A stretch of DNA of 11,490 bases from Verrucomicrobiales bacterium (GTDB lineage Bacteria > Verrucomicrobiota > Verrucomicrobiia > Limisphaerales > JAFMIX01), in NCBI GenBank assembly GCA_017853785.1, contig JAFMIX010000049.1, forward strand, positions 1 through 11,490. Reading direction: 5' to 3'. Position numbers and translations under genes: made by a program. Positions 1 through 7,519 of the stretch are shown piece by piece; the stretch's first letter is position 1, and each line of letters opens with the position of its first letter. A model generated the notes under the pieces. It searched no databases, had not been told where the DNA came from, and saw nothing but the letters and a program-made list of their open reading frames with translations.

Positions 1-330
1 TTGCTGCTGGATCATGCCGATACCGGACTGGAGCGACTGGGCTGCTTCGTGGGGAAGGTTCTGGGCGGCGGCGGCGGCCATCTCGAAGTTGTCGAGGATG
101 GGGATGAGTTTCTGGATGAGGGATTCGCTGGCGTATTTGATGAGGTCAGCGCGTTCGCGGGCGGTGCGCTTCTTGTAGTTCTCGAGGTCGGCGACCGCAC
201 GAAGGTAGTGATTCCAGTTTTCATCGGCCTTGGCGGCTTGGGCCTGCAGGGCTTCAAGCTGTTCGGGGGACGGCGCAGCGGGGGCGTCCGTCGGCGGGGT
301 GGGGGGCGTTTCCGGAACGTTTGGTTTCAT
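1..330 (-). CDS. grpE: GrpE, nucleotide exchange factor of DnaK (3' part outside window)
   Basis: GrpE is the cytoplasmic co-chaperone that releases ADP from DnaK and so drives the Hsp70 folding cycle. The 110 residues visible are the N-terminal half. Residues 1-22 are a Pro/Ala-rich disordered tail. From about residue 23 a long charged helix begins, with the family signature around residues 48-61 (LENYKKR then a RERADLIKYA-type stretch) and the following LIQKLIPILDNFE segment at about 71-83. The C-terminal beta domain that contacts DnaK lies beyond position 1. The ATG at 330 is the natural start, since the acidic/proline tail typical of GrpE begins there. No Shine-Dalgarno sequence precedes it. 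The gene lies 91 bases downstream of the DUF2723 gene in the same direction. No CIRCE heat-shock operator is visible in that gap, so HrcA control is not supported here. The family call is secure. Confidence 0.93.
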   Translation of the reverse strand, partial: MKPNVPETPPTPPTDAPAAPSPEQLEALQAQAAKADENWNHYLRAVADLENYKKRTARERADLIKYASESLIQKLIPILDNFEMAAAAAQNLPHEAAQSLQSGIGMIQQQ

Positions 331-366
331 GATTCGAGACAGCGGCAACAGCAATAATATCTCAGT

Positions 367-395
367 AAAATAGCGAAGCGGGATGGCTGGAGCAA
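367..395 (-). promoter_or_regulatory. Candidate sigma-70-type promoter for grpE
   Basis: On the minus strand a -35-like TTGCTC (390-395) and a -10-like TATTTT (367-372) are separated by exactly 17 bases, about 37 bases before the grpE ATG. The matches to consensus are 3/6 and 4/6, so this is plausible but not strong. The position between a stop codon and a new gene supports it. Confidence 0.35.
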
Positions 396-421
396 TATCT
401 TCAGCACCCGCAACGGGCGGA

Positions 422-3400
422 TCATTTCGGGGTGACGATTTTGGGGAAATCGCCGTTGCTTCGGAGGCTGGTGAAGCGGATGTCGGAGAGCGCGATGCTG
501 CGAAGGTTGGGGGACTTCGGGTCCTTGGCAAAGCGTTTGTCGCTCAGTTCGACCGCGCGGCTTAGGTTGGCCAACCCTTTATCGGGTTGGTTGAGGACGG
601 TTTTGAGCGCGGCGAGGTCATACCAAGACTCGGGGAGGTCGGGGGTGAGTGCGACGAGGTGTTCGAGGGTGAGTTCGAGTCCGGGGTAATGGTTCATCTG
701 GGCGAAAGCTTGGGCGACCACTTTGGCGACATTGGCGTCGGCTTTGGGGTGCTTCAGGACTTGGGTCAGGATTTCCGCGGCGCGGTTGGTCTGGTTCATG
801 GTGGCCAAGGTTGCGGCGAGGTCGAAGCCGGCTTGGAAGTCGCCGGGGTTGGTGGCGTATTTTTTTTCAAGTTGCGACAAGGGTCCGGCAGAGTTGACTG
901 CGGACACCCCACCTTGGGTGGAGGCGATTTTTCTCAGGTTGTCCACGAGGCCGGAAATCTGTCCGTTGAAGGGGTCGAGGGCAGCTGCGGTTTCGGCGAT
1001 GAGGAGCGCGTCCGAGGTGCGCTGGATGTTTACGAGGAGTTGGACGTAGTGGAAGAGTGCTTCCGGGCTATAGGGGCAGTAGGCGAAGGCTTGGCGGAAG
1101 GCGAAGTCGGCCTCCTTGATCATGCGTTGCTGTTCTGCGGGGGTCTTGGAGTTGTTGATCCGCCAGGCGTAAACGCTGGCGGCGATGGAACTGCGGAGTT
1201 TGGAGAAGGCTTTCTGGGCCTGGTCGTCACGGACAAATTTGCGGTCGCCTTTGAAGCCGCTGTAGTCGTGGCGCAGATAGACCTTGTGGACGAAGTCGCA
1301 GATCTCCTTCACGGAAGTATCGTAGGTGATCCAGTTGCCGATGAGCCGATCGGAGTATTGACTCCAGAACTCGTGGTCGGTGCGCACCATCTCCTCGGTG
1401 ATCTCAGGCACAGGCTTCCGGTTGATTTTCATGATGACGCCGAAAGGAGTCAGGTGGGGATGCATCCATTCGAGCGGGAAGCTTTCTTCGATGAAGAATT
1501 CGTGATCCGGATTCTTGTCAAAAATCACCTTGGCAATGAGTCCGTTGATGGACATGACGGCGACTTGGCCGTTCACTTGGATGCGGCCGTCAATCACGGT
1601 CACGTTTTCGCCGGGGCGGATCTGGCGGGGTTCGTTCGGGAATTGCGCGTCGTGCTGCAATCGCTTCTGCACATCGGTCATGTAGGAGTTGAAGCAATCC
1701 TGCGAATCCTCAGGTGTGGCGATGTAGATCTCGCGGTCGGGATAGAGGCCGCCGATGCTCTTGGCGATTTCCTTGGGGTAGGCGGCCTCGAGGAGGACGC
1801 GGTTAAGCCGGACTCGGGTGTGGCTCTGAGGATTCTGGGAGAGAAATTTGACGGTGGTTTCGGGCAGCACGACAGCGGCGAAACGCTCCGGCGTGTAGAG
1901 CGGCTCAAACTTGGTCGTTGGGTTGGGGTCGTGGGGGGAGACCACCTCGCGTTCGATCAGATGATTCAAGTCGGCAGCGAGGGATTGGGCCAGTTGGGCA
2001 TTGGCACTGGCGAGTTGCGACTTGGTCTGAGGTGAAAGGTTTTCAGCCAAATGTTTTGAAAGCGGGTCGGCGGCCTGGTTCAGCTTGGCAGCGAAGCCGG
2101 CGAGATCGGTGAAATCTTTTTCCGTGAAACGGGAAGTGCCGGTGCGCCGCTCGCGCTCGATGTTGTAGCCGAGCCGGGTGAAAAAACGATCCAGCGGCAT
2201 GACGGCCCGGGCCAGGATGTTGGTGCGGTAGTTAAGCTCCTTTTCCTTTTTGCCGCGCAGGAGTTCCTGGAAGAACGGCGGGTCGATCTGCTTGCTGCGG
2301 TTGTAATGGGAACGGATATACATCAGGTAAGTACCGTCGGCGAGCGCGTTCTGCGTGACGATATAAACATCGCGGCGGTCAAATTTCTGGTCCTGCACGG
2401 GCTGCTTGTCATGCGGAGTAAAGCTTTCGGCGAAAACCATGTAAGTGGGGCAGAATCGGCCCGGATCCGTCCCGCCATACAGGAACGCATCGCGGGTCAT
2501 CTCCGGATAAAGCGGTTTGCCATCCGCGCCCTTGAATGGCGGGGTGAACATATCATGGCCGAACCAGTAACCGAACCAGTGTTCGCGTTGCTCATTGTCA
2601 GCCCAGTGACACATGACGGAATGGATCGGGGCGATGGCGAAGAGCGCCAGGATGAGACCGAGCGCTGCCTGGGTCCGGGCGCGCCAGACCGCCAAGGTGA
2701 AAATTCCCGTGATGGCGAGCAGCATCATACCTGCATACACGGGCAGGGCGTATTGATCGGGGCGGAACGAGGCGGCAACGGCATTGGCAAAGATGACCAG
2801 GCCTTCCAGCTTCATCTGATTGCCCAGCATGGCAATGGCGGTCAAGCCGAAGGAGGCGGCGGCGCAGATCAGAGCGGCGTAGCGGAACAACTGACGCTGC
2901 TCAGAAAAGCGTTCCCGGGTGGAAAGCGCGAATCCGGTCGCCGCGAGAACCCATAACATCACCTTCCAAATGTCATAACTGGTGGTGGCGGCGGAAAGCT
3001 CGGTATTACCAAGCAGGGCTTGGGCTGCGGCAACCAAAGTGAACAAAGCAAAGTCAATGGCCGCAATTCCGCCAATGATCGCGGCAGGCCGGAAGGCGGC
3101 GTAGCGCACCGATAGGCTGGCGGCGATAAGTGTCAGCCCATAACCGACAAAGAGCGCAATCAGGACGTGACCGGCGGTGAAGAAAACCTTCAACAAGGAC
3201 ATGGACGCCCGGTCAGGGGAGATGTTGAACAGCACGGCCAGCAAAGGCCCGAGCGTAAAATAGATCGCCGAGAGCCCGATCATCCAGGCACGTTCCCGCC
3301 GCTGCATCTTGAAGTAGAAGGCGAACGGCACCAACGCCATGAGTGTGAGCACCCAGTTGAATTCATCAGCGATCCCGGAAAGCAACAATCCGCCATAGGA

Positions 3401-4504
3401 GACGACCCGACCCGGCGAATTGAACACATCCGTTGGATTGGGTTGCTCATATTGTCCGCGGGTGAGGGCGTGGATGAAGCCTTCGACGGTGCGGGGGTAG
3501 CCCCATTGCATCGGCGGGGTGCTCATACCTGCAACCGCCATATACAAATAGAAGGCCGCGCCGAATGCCCAAGCTGCCGCCATTATGACCACTACCCAAC
3601 CTTCGGTGAGAAACTTTTTAGTGCGAATGGTCAGCCAGATACAGCCGATGATGGAAGATATGCCGACGCCATGAAACAGTTTGGACAGCAGAGCGTTGGT
3701 TTCCAGATTGCGAAACATCGGCTCGCCCGTCACGAAAGCGATCACGAAATAGGAGAGGTAAATGATTGCATTGCCGCAGAACATATCGCGTCCCAGTTTC
3801 GGCGACGCAGCGGCGATGGCGATCTCGATGCCCAAGGCGGCCACCAAGAGGCTCTGGTGGTTGGTGAAGCAGATGCCGAAAAGAAATAGGGCATAGTAGA
3901 GGAATCGGTGCTGATGCGGCGCATAAATCCAGCGTAGCAGGCAAACCAGCACGCCCATCAGCGACAGCACGGCAAAGGGATAGACTTCCACGATCACCGC
4001 CTGACTCCACATATATCCGTCGAACCCGATCAACATCCCGGAGACAAATCCCGACACGAGGCAAATCGCGTTTTCCCGGCGGCGATCCATGTTCTTCAGG
4101 TCGGCAATTCCTTCAATCATCATGCTGCTGCCGCGGGAAACCAGGAATGCCAACAGCCCGCAGGACAATGCCCCGGACAACGCCGAAGCCATCGCCACGC
4201 GATAGGCGATGTTGCCGATCGGCACCAAAGTGGAAAACAGCCAGGTGTAAAGCGTCCAAACCGGATAGCCCGGCGGATGCGGGATGCCAGCATACATGGA
4301 GCCCACCGCCAGTTCGCCGGAATCCTCCAGCGTCAGTTCGGGAGCCAAGGTCAGATAATACCCGGTGAAAACCACCAGCGTGGTGATGAAGAACGCCAAC
4401 CAGTCGATGCGGCGAAAGAGAGGGGGCGTCTTGGCGGGCAGGGCGGAAAATCCTGGCAGGACTGATTTCGCGGTTCCAACAGACGAGGTAGATTCAGCGG
4501 CCAT
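422..4504 (-). CDS. DUF2723 (TMEM260-like) polytopic membrane protein with C-terminal TPR-like domain
   Basis: This 1360-residue protein belongs to the DUF2723 family, which includes human TMEM260, a protein O-mannosyltransferase of the GT-C fold. The N-terminal signature is clear: after the first membrane helix comes LEDSGEL (about residues 59-65) and then HPPGYP (76-81), the acidic and His/Pro motifs of the family; EVYP follows near 173. Roughly 16-18 hydrophobic segments fill residues 35-630. A soluble half follows, with a conserved-looking block rich in aromatic residues and GGTDPGRF (about 640-680). Helical TPR-like repeats occupy about 1110-1330. By family it probably transfers a sugar from a lipid-phosphate donor to extracytoplasmic protein; substrate and donor are unknown. 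The ATG at 4504 is chosen; an in-frame TTG at 4534 would add ten residues. Neither has a clear ribosome binding site. There is no glycan gene cluster around it, so its partner proteins cannot be read from context. The large antisense open frames inside it are coding shadows. Confidence 0.85.
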   Translation of the reverse strand: MAAESTSSVGTAKSVLPGFSALPAKTPPLFRRIDWLAFFITTLVVFTGYYLTLAPELTLEDSGELAVGSMYAGIPHPPGYPVWTLYTWLFSTLVPIGNIAYRVAMASALSGALSCGLLAFLVSRGSSMMIEGIADLKNMDRRRENAICLVSGFVSGMLIGFDGYMWSQAVIVEVYPFAVLSLMGVLVCLLRWIYAPHQHRFLYYALFLFGICFTNHQSLLVAALGIEIAIAAASPKLGRDMFCGNAIIYLSYFVIAFVTGEPMFRNLETNALLSKLFHGVGISSIIGCIWLTIRTKKFLTEGWVVVIMAAAWAFGAAFYLYMAVAGMSTPPMQWGYPRTVEGFIHALTRGQYEQPNPTDVFNSPGRVVSYGGLLLSGIADEFNWVLTLMALVPFAFYFKMQRRERAWMIGLSAIYFTLGPLLAVLFNISPDRASMSLLKVFFTAGHVLIALFVGYGLTLIAASLSVRYAAFRPAAIIGGIAAIDFALFTLVAAAQALLGNTELSAATTSYDIWKVMLWVLAATGFALSTRERFSEQRQLFRYAALICAAASFGLTAIAMLGNQMKLEGLVIFANAVAASFRPDQYALPVYAGMMLLAITGIFTLAVWRARTQAALGLILALFAIAPIHSVMCHWADNEQREHWFGYWFGHDMFTPPFKGADGKPLYPEMTRDAFLYGGTDPGRFCPTYMVFAESFTPHDKQPVQDQKFDRRDVYIVTQNALADGTYLMYIRSHYNRSKQIDPPFFQELLRGKKEKELNYRTNILARAVMPLDRFFTRLGYNIERERRTGTSRFTEKDFTDLAGFAAKLNQAADPLSKHLAENLSPQTKSQLASANAQLAQSLAADLNHLIEREVVSPHDPNPTTKFEPLYTPERFAAVVLPETTVKFLSQNPQSHTRVRLNRVLLEAAYPKEIAKSIGGLYPDREIYIATPEDSQDCFNSYMTDVQKRLQHDAQFPNEPRQIRPGENVTVIDGRIQVNGQVAVMSINGLIAKVIFDKNPDHEFFIEESFPLEWMHPHLTPFGVIMKINRKPVPEITEEMVRTDHEFWSQYSDRLIGNWITYDTSVKEICDFVHKVYLRHDYSGFKGDRKFVRDDQAQKAFSKLRSSIAASVYAWRINNSKTPAEQQRMIKEADFAFRQAFAYCPYSPEALFHYVQLLVNIQRTSDALLIAETAAALDPFNGQISGLVDNLRKIASTQGGVSAVNSAGPLSQLEKKYATNPGDFQAGFDLAATLATMNQTNRAAEILTQVLKHPKADANVAKVVAQAFAQMNHYPGLELTLEHLVALTPDLPESWYDLAALKTVLNQPDKGLANLSRAVELSDKRFAKDPKSPNLRSIALSDIRFTSLRSNGDFPKIVTPK

Positions 4505-4570
4505 TTTGATAATGTTGATGTTGTTGCTTAACAATGATTCATCCAGAACGATGAAAAGAGTTCACAGGGA

Positions 4571-4599
4571 AGTGTATCAGTCTGGGTTTGTCCATCCAA
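4571..4599 (-). promoter_or_regulatory. Candidate promoter of the DUF2723 gene
   Basis: In the 186-base gap between feoB and the DUF2723 ATG, the minus strand shows TTGGAT (4594-4599) and TACACT (4571-4576) with a 17-base spacer. Matches to TTGACA and TATAAT are 3/6 and 4/6. This would give a leader of about 60 bases to the ATG at 4504. The rest of the gap shows no open reading frame that looks real and no terminator with a T-tract. Confidence 0.28.
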
Positions 4600-4690
4600 A
4601 AGTGTCCCGCAATCCAATACCCGGTATCAATTTCATTCGGCAAATTCAGAGCCGCAAAGCTGAAAGCGTACGAAATTACTTTCCCAATCT

Positions 4691-6841
4691 TCACCGAAAA
4701 CCGAGCCAATGACCGCCATGATACGTCAGGAATGCCAGCCCCCACGCCAGCAGGCCCATGTAAAACCACTGGAATACCGGCCATTTCCAGGAATTTGTCT
4801 CACGCCGAACCACCGCTACGGTGCTGACGCATTGCAGGGCGAAAACGTAGAAAATCATCAGCGTCACAGCCGTAAGGGGAGTATAAATCAACGAGCCATC
4901 CGGCTCCCGCCGCTGTGCCCGGAGGGTTTCTGCCAAGGCTTTGGTGTCGGTCTCGGCGTCCGGTGAGCCGATGTTGTAAACCGTGGACATGGTGCTCACA
5001 AAAACTTCCCGCGCCGCAAATGAAGCGACGATGCCAATGCCCATCTTCCAATCAAACCCCAACGGGGCGATCACCGGTTCGATGGCCCGACCGGCCATGC
5101 CCGCGAAGCTGTGGCGGAGTTGCTCGCTGGCGTTAGGCGTCGAATCGCCTTGTCCGGCATCGCTCTTCGGATAAGTCGCCAAAAACCAGAGCAGGATGTT
5201 AATGCCGAGAATCACCGTGCCGGCGCGACGAAGAAAAATTTTCGAGCGCTCCCACATGTGCCGCAACACCACGCGGAGCAGGGGACGTTTGTAGGGCGGC
5301 AGTTCCATGATGAGCATCGGCGTTTCGCCCTTGAGCAACGTCTTCTTGAACAGCCACGCCATCAGGAGTGCGACGACGATGCCGAGCAGATACATCGCCA
5401 GCATGGTCAGCGCGGAAAGTTTGACGAAGCCCAGCACGGTTACATCCGGCACGCATGCGGCGATTAGCAACGTGTAGACCGGCAGCCGCGCCGAGCAACT
5501 CATCAGGGGCGCGACGAGGATGGTCACGAGCCGGTCCTTGCGGCTTTCAATCGTGCGCGTGGCCATGATGCCGGGAATCGCGCAGGCAAACGAACTGAGC
5601 ATGGGAATGAAGCTTTTTCCATGGAGGCCGACTTTGCTCATCAGACGGTCCATCAAGAACGCCGCGCGCGCCATGTAGCCGGTGTCCTCGAGAAAGCCGA
5701 TGAAGAGAAACAGCAACAGGATTTGCGGCAGGAACACGACTACCGCACCCACACCGGCAATAACCCCGCCGACGATGAGGCTGTTCAAGTCGCCGGGAGG
5801 AATCGCGTGGCCGACTTTGTGGCCGAGCCAGTCCACGCCAGATTGCAGCACATCCATAGGAATGTGCGCGAAGGTGAAAATGCTCTGGAACATCACCAGC
5901 ATGATCACCACGAACAGAATCGTGCCCCAGATTTTGTGGGTGACGACGCGGTCCAGCCGATCGCTGACCGATTCGCCGGGCGGGGCGAGCTCGGTGGTCG
6001 CAGCTTGCTGGATTTCGGCGATCTTGGCGTAGCGCCACTCGATGGGCGCGCCGCGCCAGTCCACGCTCTGCGCTTCCAGCCGTTTGCGCGCGGCGGCCAC
6101 GGCATCTTGGATTTTTTGAGGATAGTGTTCGCGGCTCGAGGCGAGCGCCTTTTCATTGCTCAACAGCAGTAGCGCTTCGGCAGTGGCCTGCACTTGGCGG
6201 TTGCGGAAGGTTTCGGCGAGCAGGTTCGCCAGTCCGGTGGCTTCGATGCGGAAGCGTCCGGGCAACTGGCAAAATTGCTGTGGCTTGATGGCCGCCGGCT
6301 GATCAAGTTCGGCGATGATGCGGGCGCGCAATTCAGGGATCCCCTGTCCGGTGCTGGCGACGATGGGCAGGACGGGCACGCCGAGGGCAGCGGCGAGTTT
6401 GGCGGCGTCAATCGCCTGCCCGTTCGCTTCGGCCACATCGAGCATGTTCAACGCGATGAGGGTGCGCTGTCCCAATTCAATGACCTGAGTGGCGTAGTAG
6501 AGATTGCGTTGCAGGTTGGAGGCATCCACCACGAGAACGATGAGGTCGGGCGGCGGCAGTTCGGGCAGGCGGTGGAGCAGAACGTCGCGGGCGATCTGTT
6601 CGTCGATCGAGTTCGGGCTCAGGCTGTAAGTTCCGGGAAGGTCAAAGATACGAATGTCGCGGTGGGTGGGGCTGCCAATGAGCTTGCCTTCCTTGCGTTC
6701 AACGGTAACGCCGGCGTAGTTGCCTACTTTGGCGCGCAGCCCGGTCAGGGCGTTGAAGAGGGTGGTTTTGCCGCAGTTGGGGTTGCCAGTAAGCGCGACG
6801 GTGGCGGCGGGGCGTTCGGATTTGGGCTGGGGATGCTCCAT
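4691..6841 (-). CDS. feoB: Ferrous iron transporter FeoB
   Basis: FeoB is the inner-membrane Fe(II) permease with an N-terminal G-protein domain. The 716-residue product is a usual length for the family. The G domain is complete: G1 GNPNCGKTT (residues 19-27), G2 threonine in GVTVERKEG (about 44-52), G3 DLPG (67-70) and G4 NMLD (132-135). A helical regulatory segment runs to about residue 280. The membrane part then carries the two Gate regions, recognisable by GYMARAAFLMDR, by CAIPGIMATR with its conserved cysteine, and by MSCSARLPVY. The C-terminus ends with several helices and no extra domain. The start is taken as the ATG at 6841, nine bases inside a TTG at 6850; no Shine-Dalgarno is visible for either. 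The gene follows feoA1 after 31 bases, so the three feo genes most likely form one transcript. Nothing in the sequence suggests loss of function. Confidence 0.96.
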   Translation of the reverse strand: MEHPQPKSERPAATVALTGNPNCGKTTLFNALTGLRAKVGNYAGVTVERKEGKLIGSPTHRDIRIFDLPGTYSLSPNSIDEQIARDVLLHRLPELPPPDLIVLVVDASNLQRNLYYATQVIELGQRTLIALNMLDVAEANGQAIDAAKLAAALGVPVLPIVASTGQGIPELRARIIAELDQPAAIKPQQFCQLPGRFRIEATGLANLLAETFRNRQVQATAEALLLLSNEKALASSREHYPQKIQDAVAAARKRLEAQSVDWRGAPIEWRYAKIAEIQQAATTELAPPGESVSDRLDRVVTHKIWGTILFVVIMLVMFQSIFTFAHIPMDVLQSGVDWLGHKVGHAIPPGDLNSLIVGGVIAGVGAVVVFLPQILLLFLFIGFLEDTGYMARAAFLMDRLMSKVGLHGKSFIPMLSSFACAIPGIMATRTIESRKDRLVTILVAPLMSCSARLPVYTLLIAACVPDVTVLGFVKLSALTMLAMYLLGIVVALLMAWLFKKTLLKGETPMLIMELPPYKRPLLRVVLRHMWERSKIFLRRAGTVILGINILLWFLATYPKSDAGQGDSTPNASEQLRHSFAGMAGRAIEPVIAPLGFDWKMGIGIVASFAAREVFVSTMSTVYNIGSPDAETDTKALAETLRAQRREPDGSLIYTPLTAVTLMIFYVFALQCVSTVAVVRRETNSWKWPVFQWFYMGLLAWGLAFLTYHGGHWLGFR

Positions 6842-6872
6842 GGCAGGCAAACCGTTGGGCGGGGGAGTCGGG

Positions 6873-7118
6873 CTATTTGGTTCCCGCCGTTGCGATCAGG
6901 ATTTGTTCGGCTTCCTGCTTGCGGATGGTCAGATGGTAGCCGCGCACTTTGATTTCGACCGGGTCGCCGAGGGGAGCGAACCGCACCAGTTCGACGGGCG
7001 TGCCGACGAGCAAACCCATCTCCAGGAGACGCCCGCGGGTTTCAGCGGGGACCTTGATTTCCTGAATGACTCCGGTGGTGCCGGGAGTGAGAGCGGTCAA
7101 TGGACAGTGGGCGGGCAT
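6873..7118 (-). CDS. feoA: FeoA-family protein, copy next to feoB
   Basis: This 81-residue protein is a small SH3-like FeoA domain, the cytoplasmic partner thought to modulate FeoB. Recognisable elements are the opening CPLTALTPG, the central RLLEMGLLVGTPVEL (about residues 29-43), GDPVEIKVRGYHLTIRK (about 51-67), and the closing AEQILI strand. These are the usual landmarks of a stand-alone FeoA. It starts 14 bases after the stop of the upstream FeoA-like gene and ends 31 bases before feoB, supporting co-transcription. The only cysteine is near the N-terminus, in contrast to the neighbouring copy. Confidence 0.92.
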   Translation of the reverse strand: MPAHCPLTALTPGTTGVIQEIKVPAETRGRLLEMGLLVGTPVELVRFAPLGDPVEIKVRGYHLTIRKQEAEQILIATAGTK

Positions 7119-7132
7119 GGAGCAGTTCCGCT

Positions 7133-7426
7133 TCAGGGGGTTATCGCCGGGTCGGCCACGGTCTCTACCATGATTTCATCGGCGATTTTCTCGCTGATGC
7201 CGAGGCGCGAGTTGCAGACGAGACAGATAATATTGGAGTGGCGACTAAGAAGCTTGATGCGTTGCTGTTCGCAGAAGCCCAGTTCCCGCAGGCGTTCCTG
7301 CATCTCGGGAGCGGTGTTGAGCTGTTTGATGCAGACGGTGATGCCAACTTGCACGCGGCTCAAGGGGCAGAGCTGCGGCCCGGCGCATTGTCCGGCGAGA
7401 ATCTGGTAGTTTTGAGTTTGGTGCAC
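7133..7426 (-). CDS. feoA: Second FeoA-family protein, cysteine-rich
   Basis: The product is about 97 residues from a GTG at 7426. It is FeoA-like through CPLSRVQVG, then EMQERLRELGFCEQQRIKLL, and ends with a NIICLVCNSRLGIS segment and an EIMVE strand. It differs from the adjacent FeoA in having six cysteines: a C-x5-C pair just before the domain (CAGPQLC), single cysteines at the first strand and after RELGF, and a C-x2-C pair (CLVC) near the end. Such an arrangement could bind iron or an Fe-S cluster, an inference only. There is no ATG: the in-frame choices are GTG 7426, TTG 7435 and TTG 7471. Domain homology does not need the longer forms, and an AGGG lies about 12 bases before the GTG, so the start is uncertain. 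It is the first gene of the feo cluster and sits just downstream of a 22-bp-spaced direct repeat. Confidence 0.86.
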   Translation of the reverse strand: MHQTQNYQILAGQCAGPQLCPLSRVQVGITVCIKQLNTAPEMQERLRELGFCEQQRIKLLSRHSNIICLVCNSRLGISEKIADEIMVETVADPAITP

Positions 7427-7477
7427 CTTGCGCAAGCACCCTAATCCTATGGGATTTGGCGTGCCGCGCAAGAATAT

Positions 7478-7507
7478 CTATCGGGCAATAAACAGGAAAC
7501 TATCGGG
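7478..7507. repeat. Short direct repeat in front of the feo cluster
   Basis: The octamer CCCGATAG (minus strand) occurs twice, at 7500-7507 and 7478-7485, with a period of 22 bases, about two helical turns. It lies in the 48-base gap between the pilin stop codon and the longest possible feoA2 start. Spacing on one face of the helix suits an operator or activator site, possibly for iron control, but it does not resemble a canonical Fur box. It could be chance. Confidence 0.35.
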
Positions 7508-7519
7508 AAGCGGGCAGCG

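Noticed and set aside
12..257. Minus-strand 81-codon frame overlapping grpE
   Set aside because: It is an out-of-frame shadow rich in Pro, Ser and Arg; the GrpE frame starting at 330 has clear family motifs.
331..421. Possible CIRCE heat-shock operator before grpE
   Set aside because: No TTAGCACTC-N9-GAGTGCTAA-like repeat is present; only a 4-bp CCCG/CGGG stem is seen.
587..2035. Long plus-strand open frame of 482 codons opposite the DUF2723 gene
   Set aside because: Composition is dominated by Gly, Val, Glu and Asp as expected for the antisense of a GC-rich gene, with no recognisable domain, while the minus strand carries clear TPR-like and DUF2723 features.
3167..3889. Plus-strand open frame of 240 codons opposite the membrane part of DUF2723
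   Set aside because: His/Arg/Asp-rich low-information translation; the opposite strand encodes real membrane helices.
4539..4784. Minus-strand 81-codon frame across the feoB end and the following gap
   Set aside because: Mostly overlaps feoB out of frame, and its tail shows no recognisable motif or start signal.
7472..7519. Fur box before the feo genes
   Set aside because: No GATAATGATAATCATTATC-like palindrome; the two GATAG motifs are direct repeats, not an inverted one.
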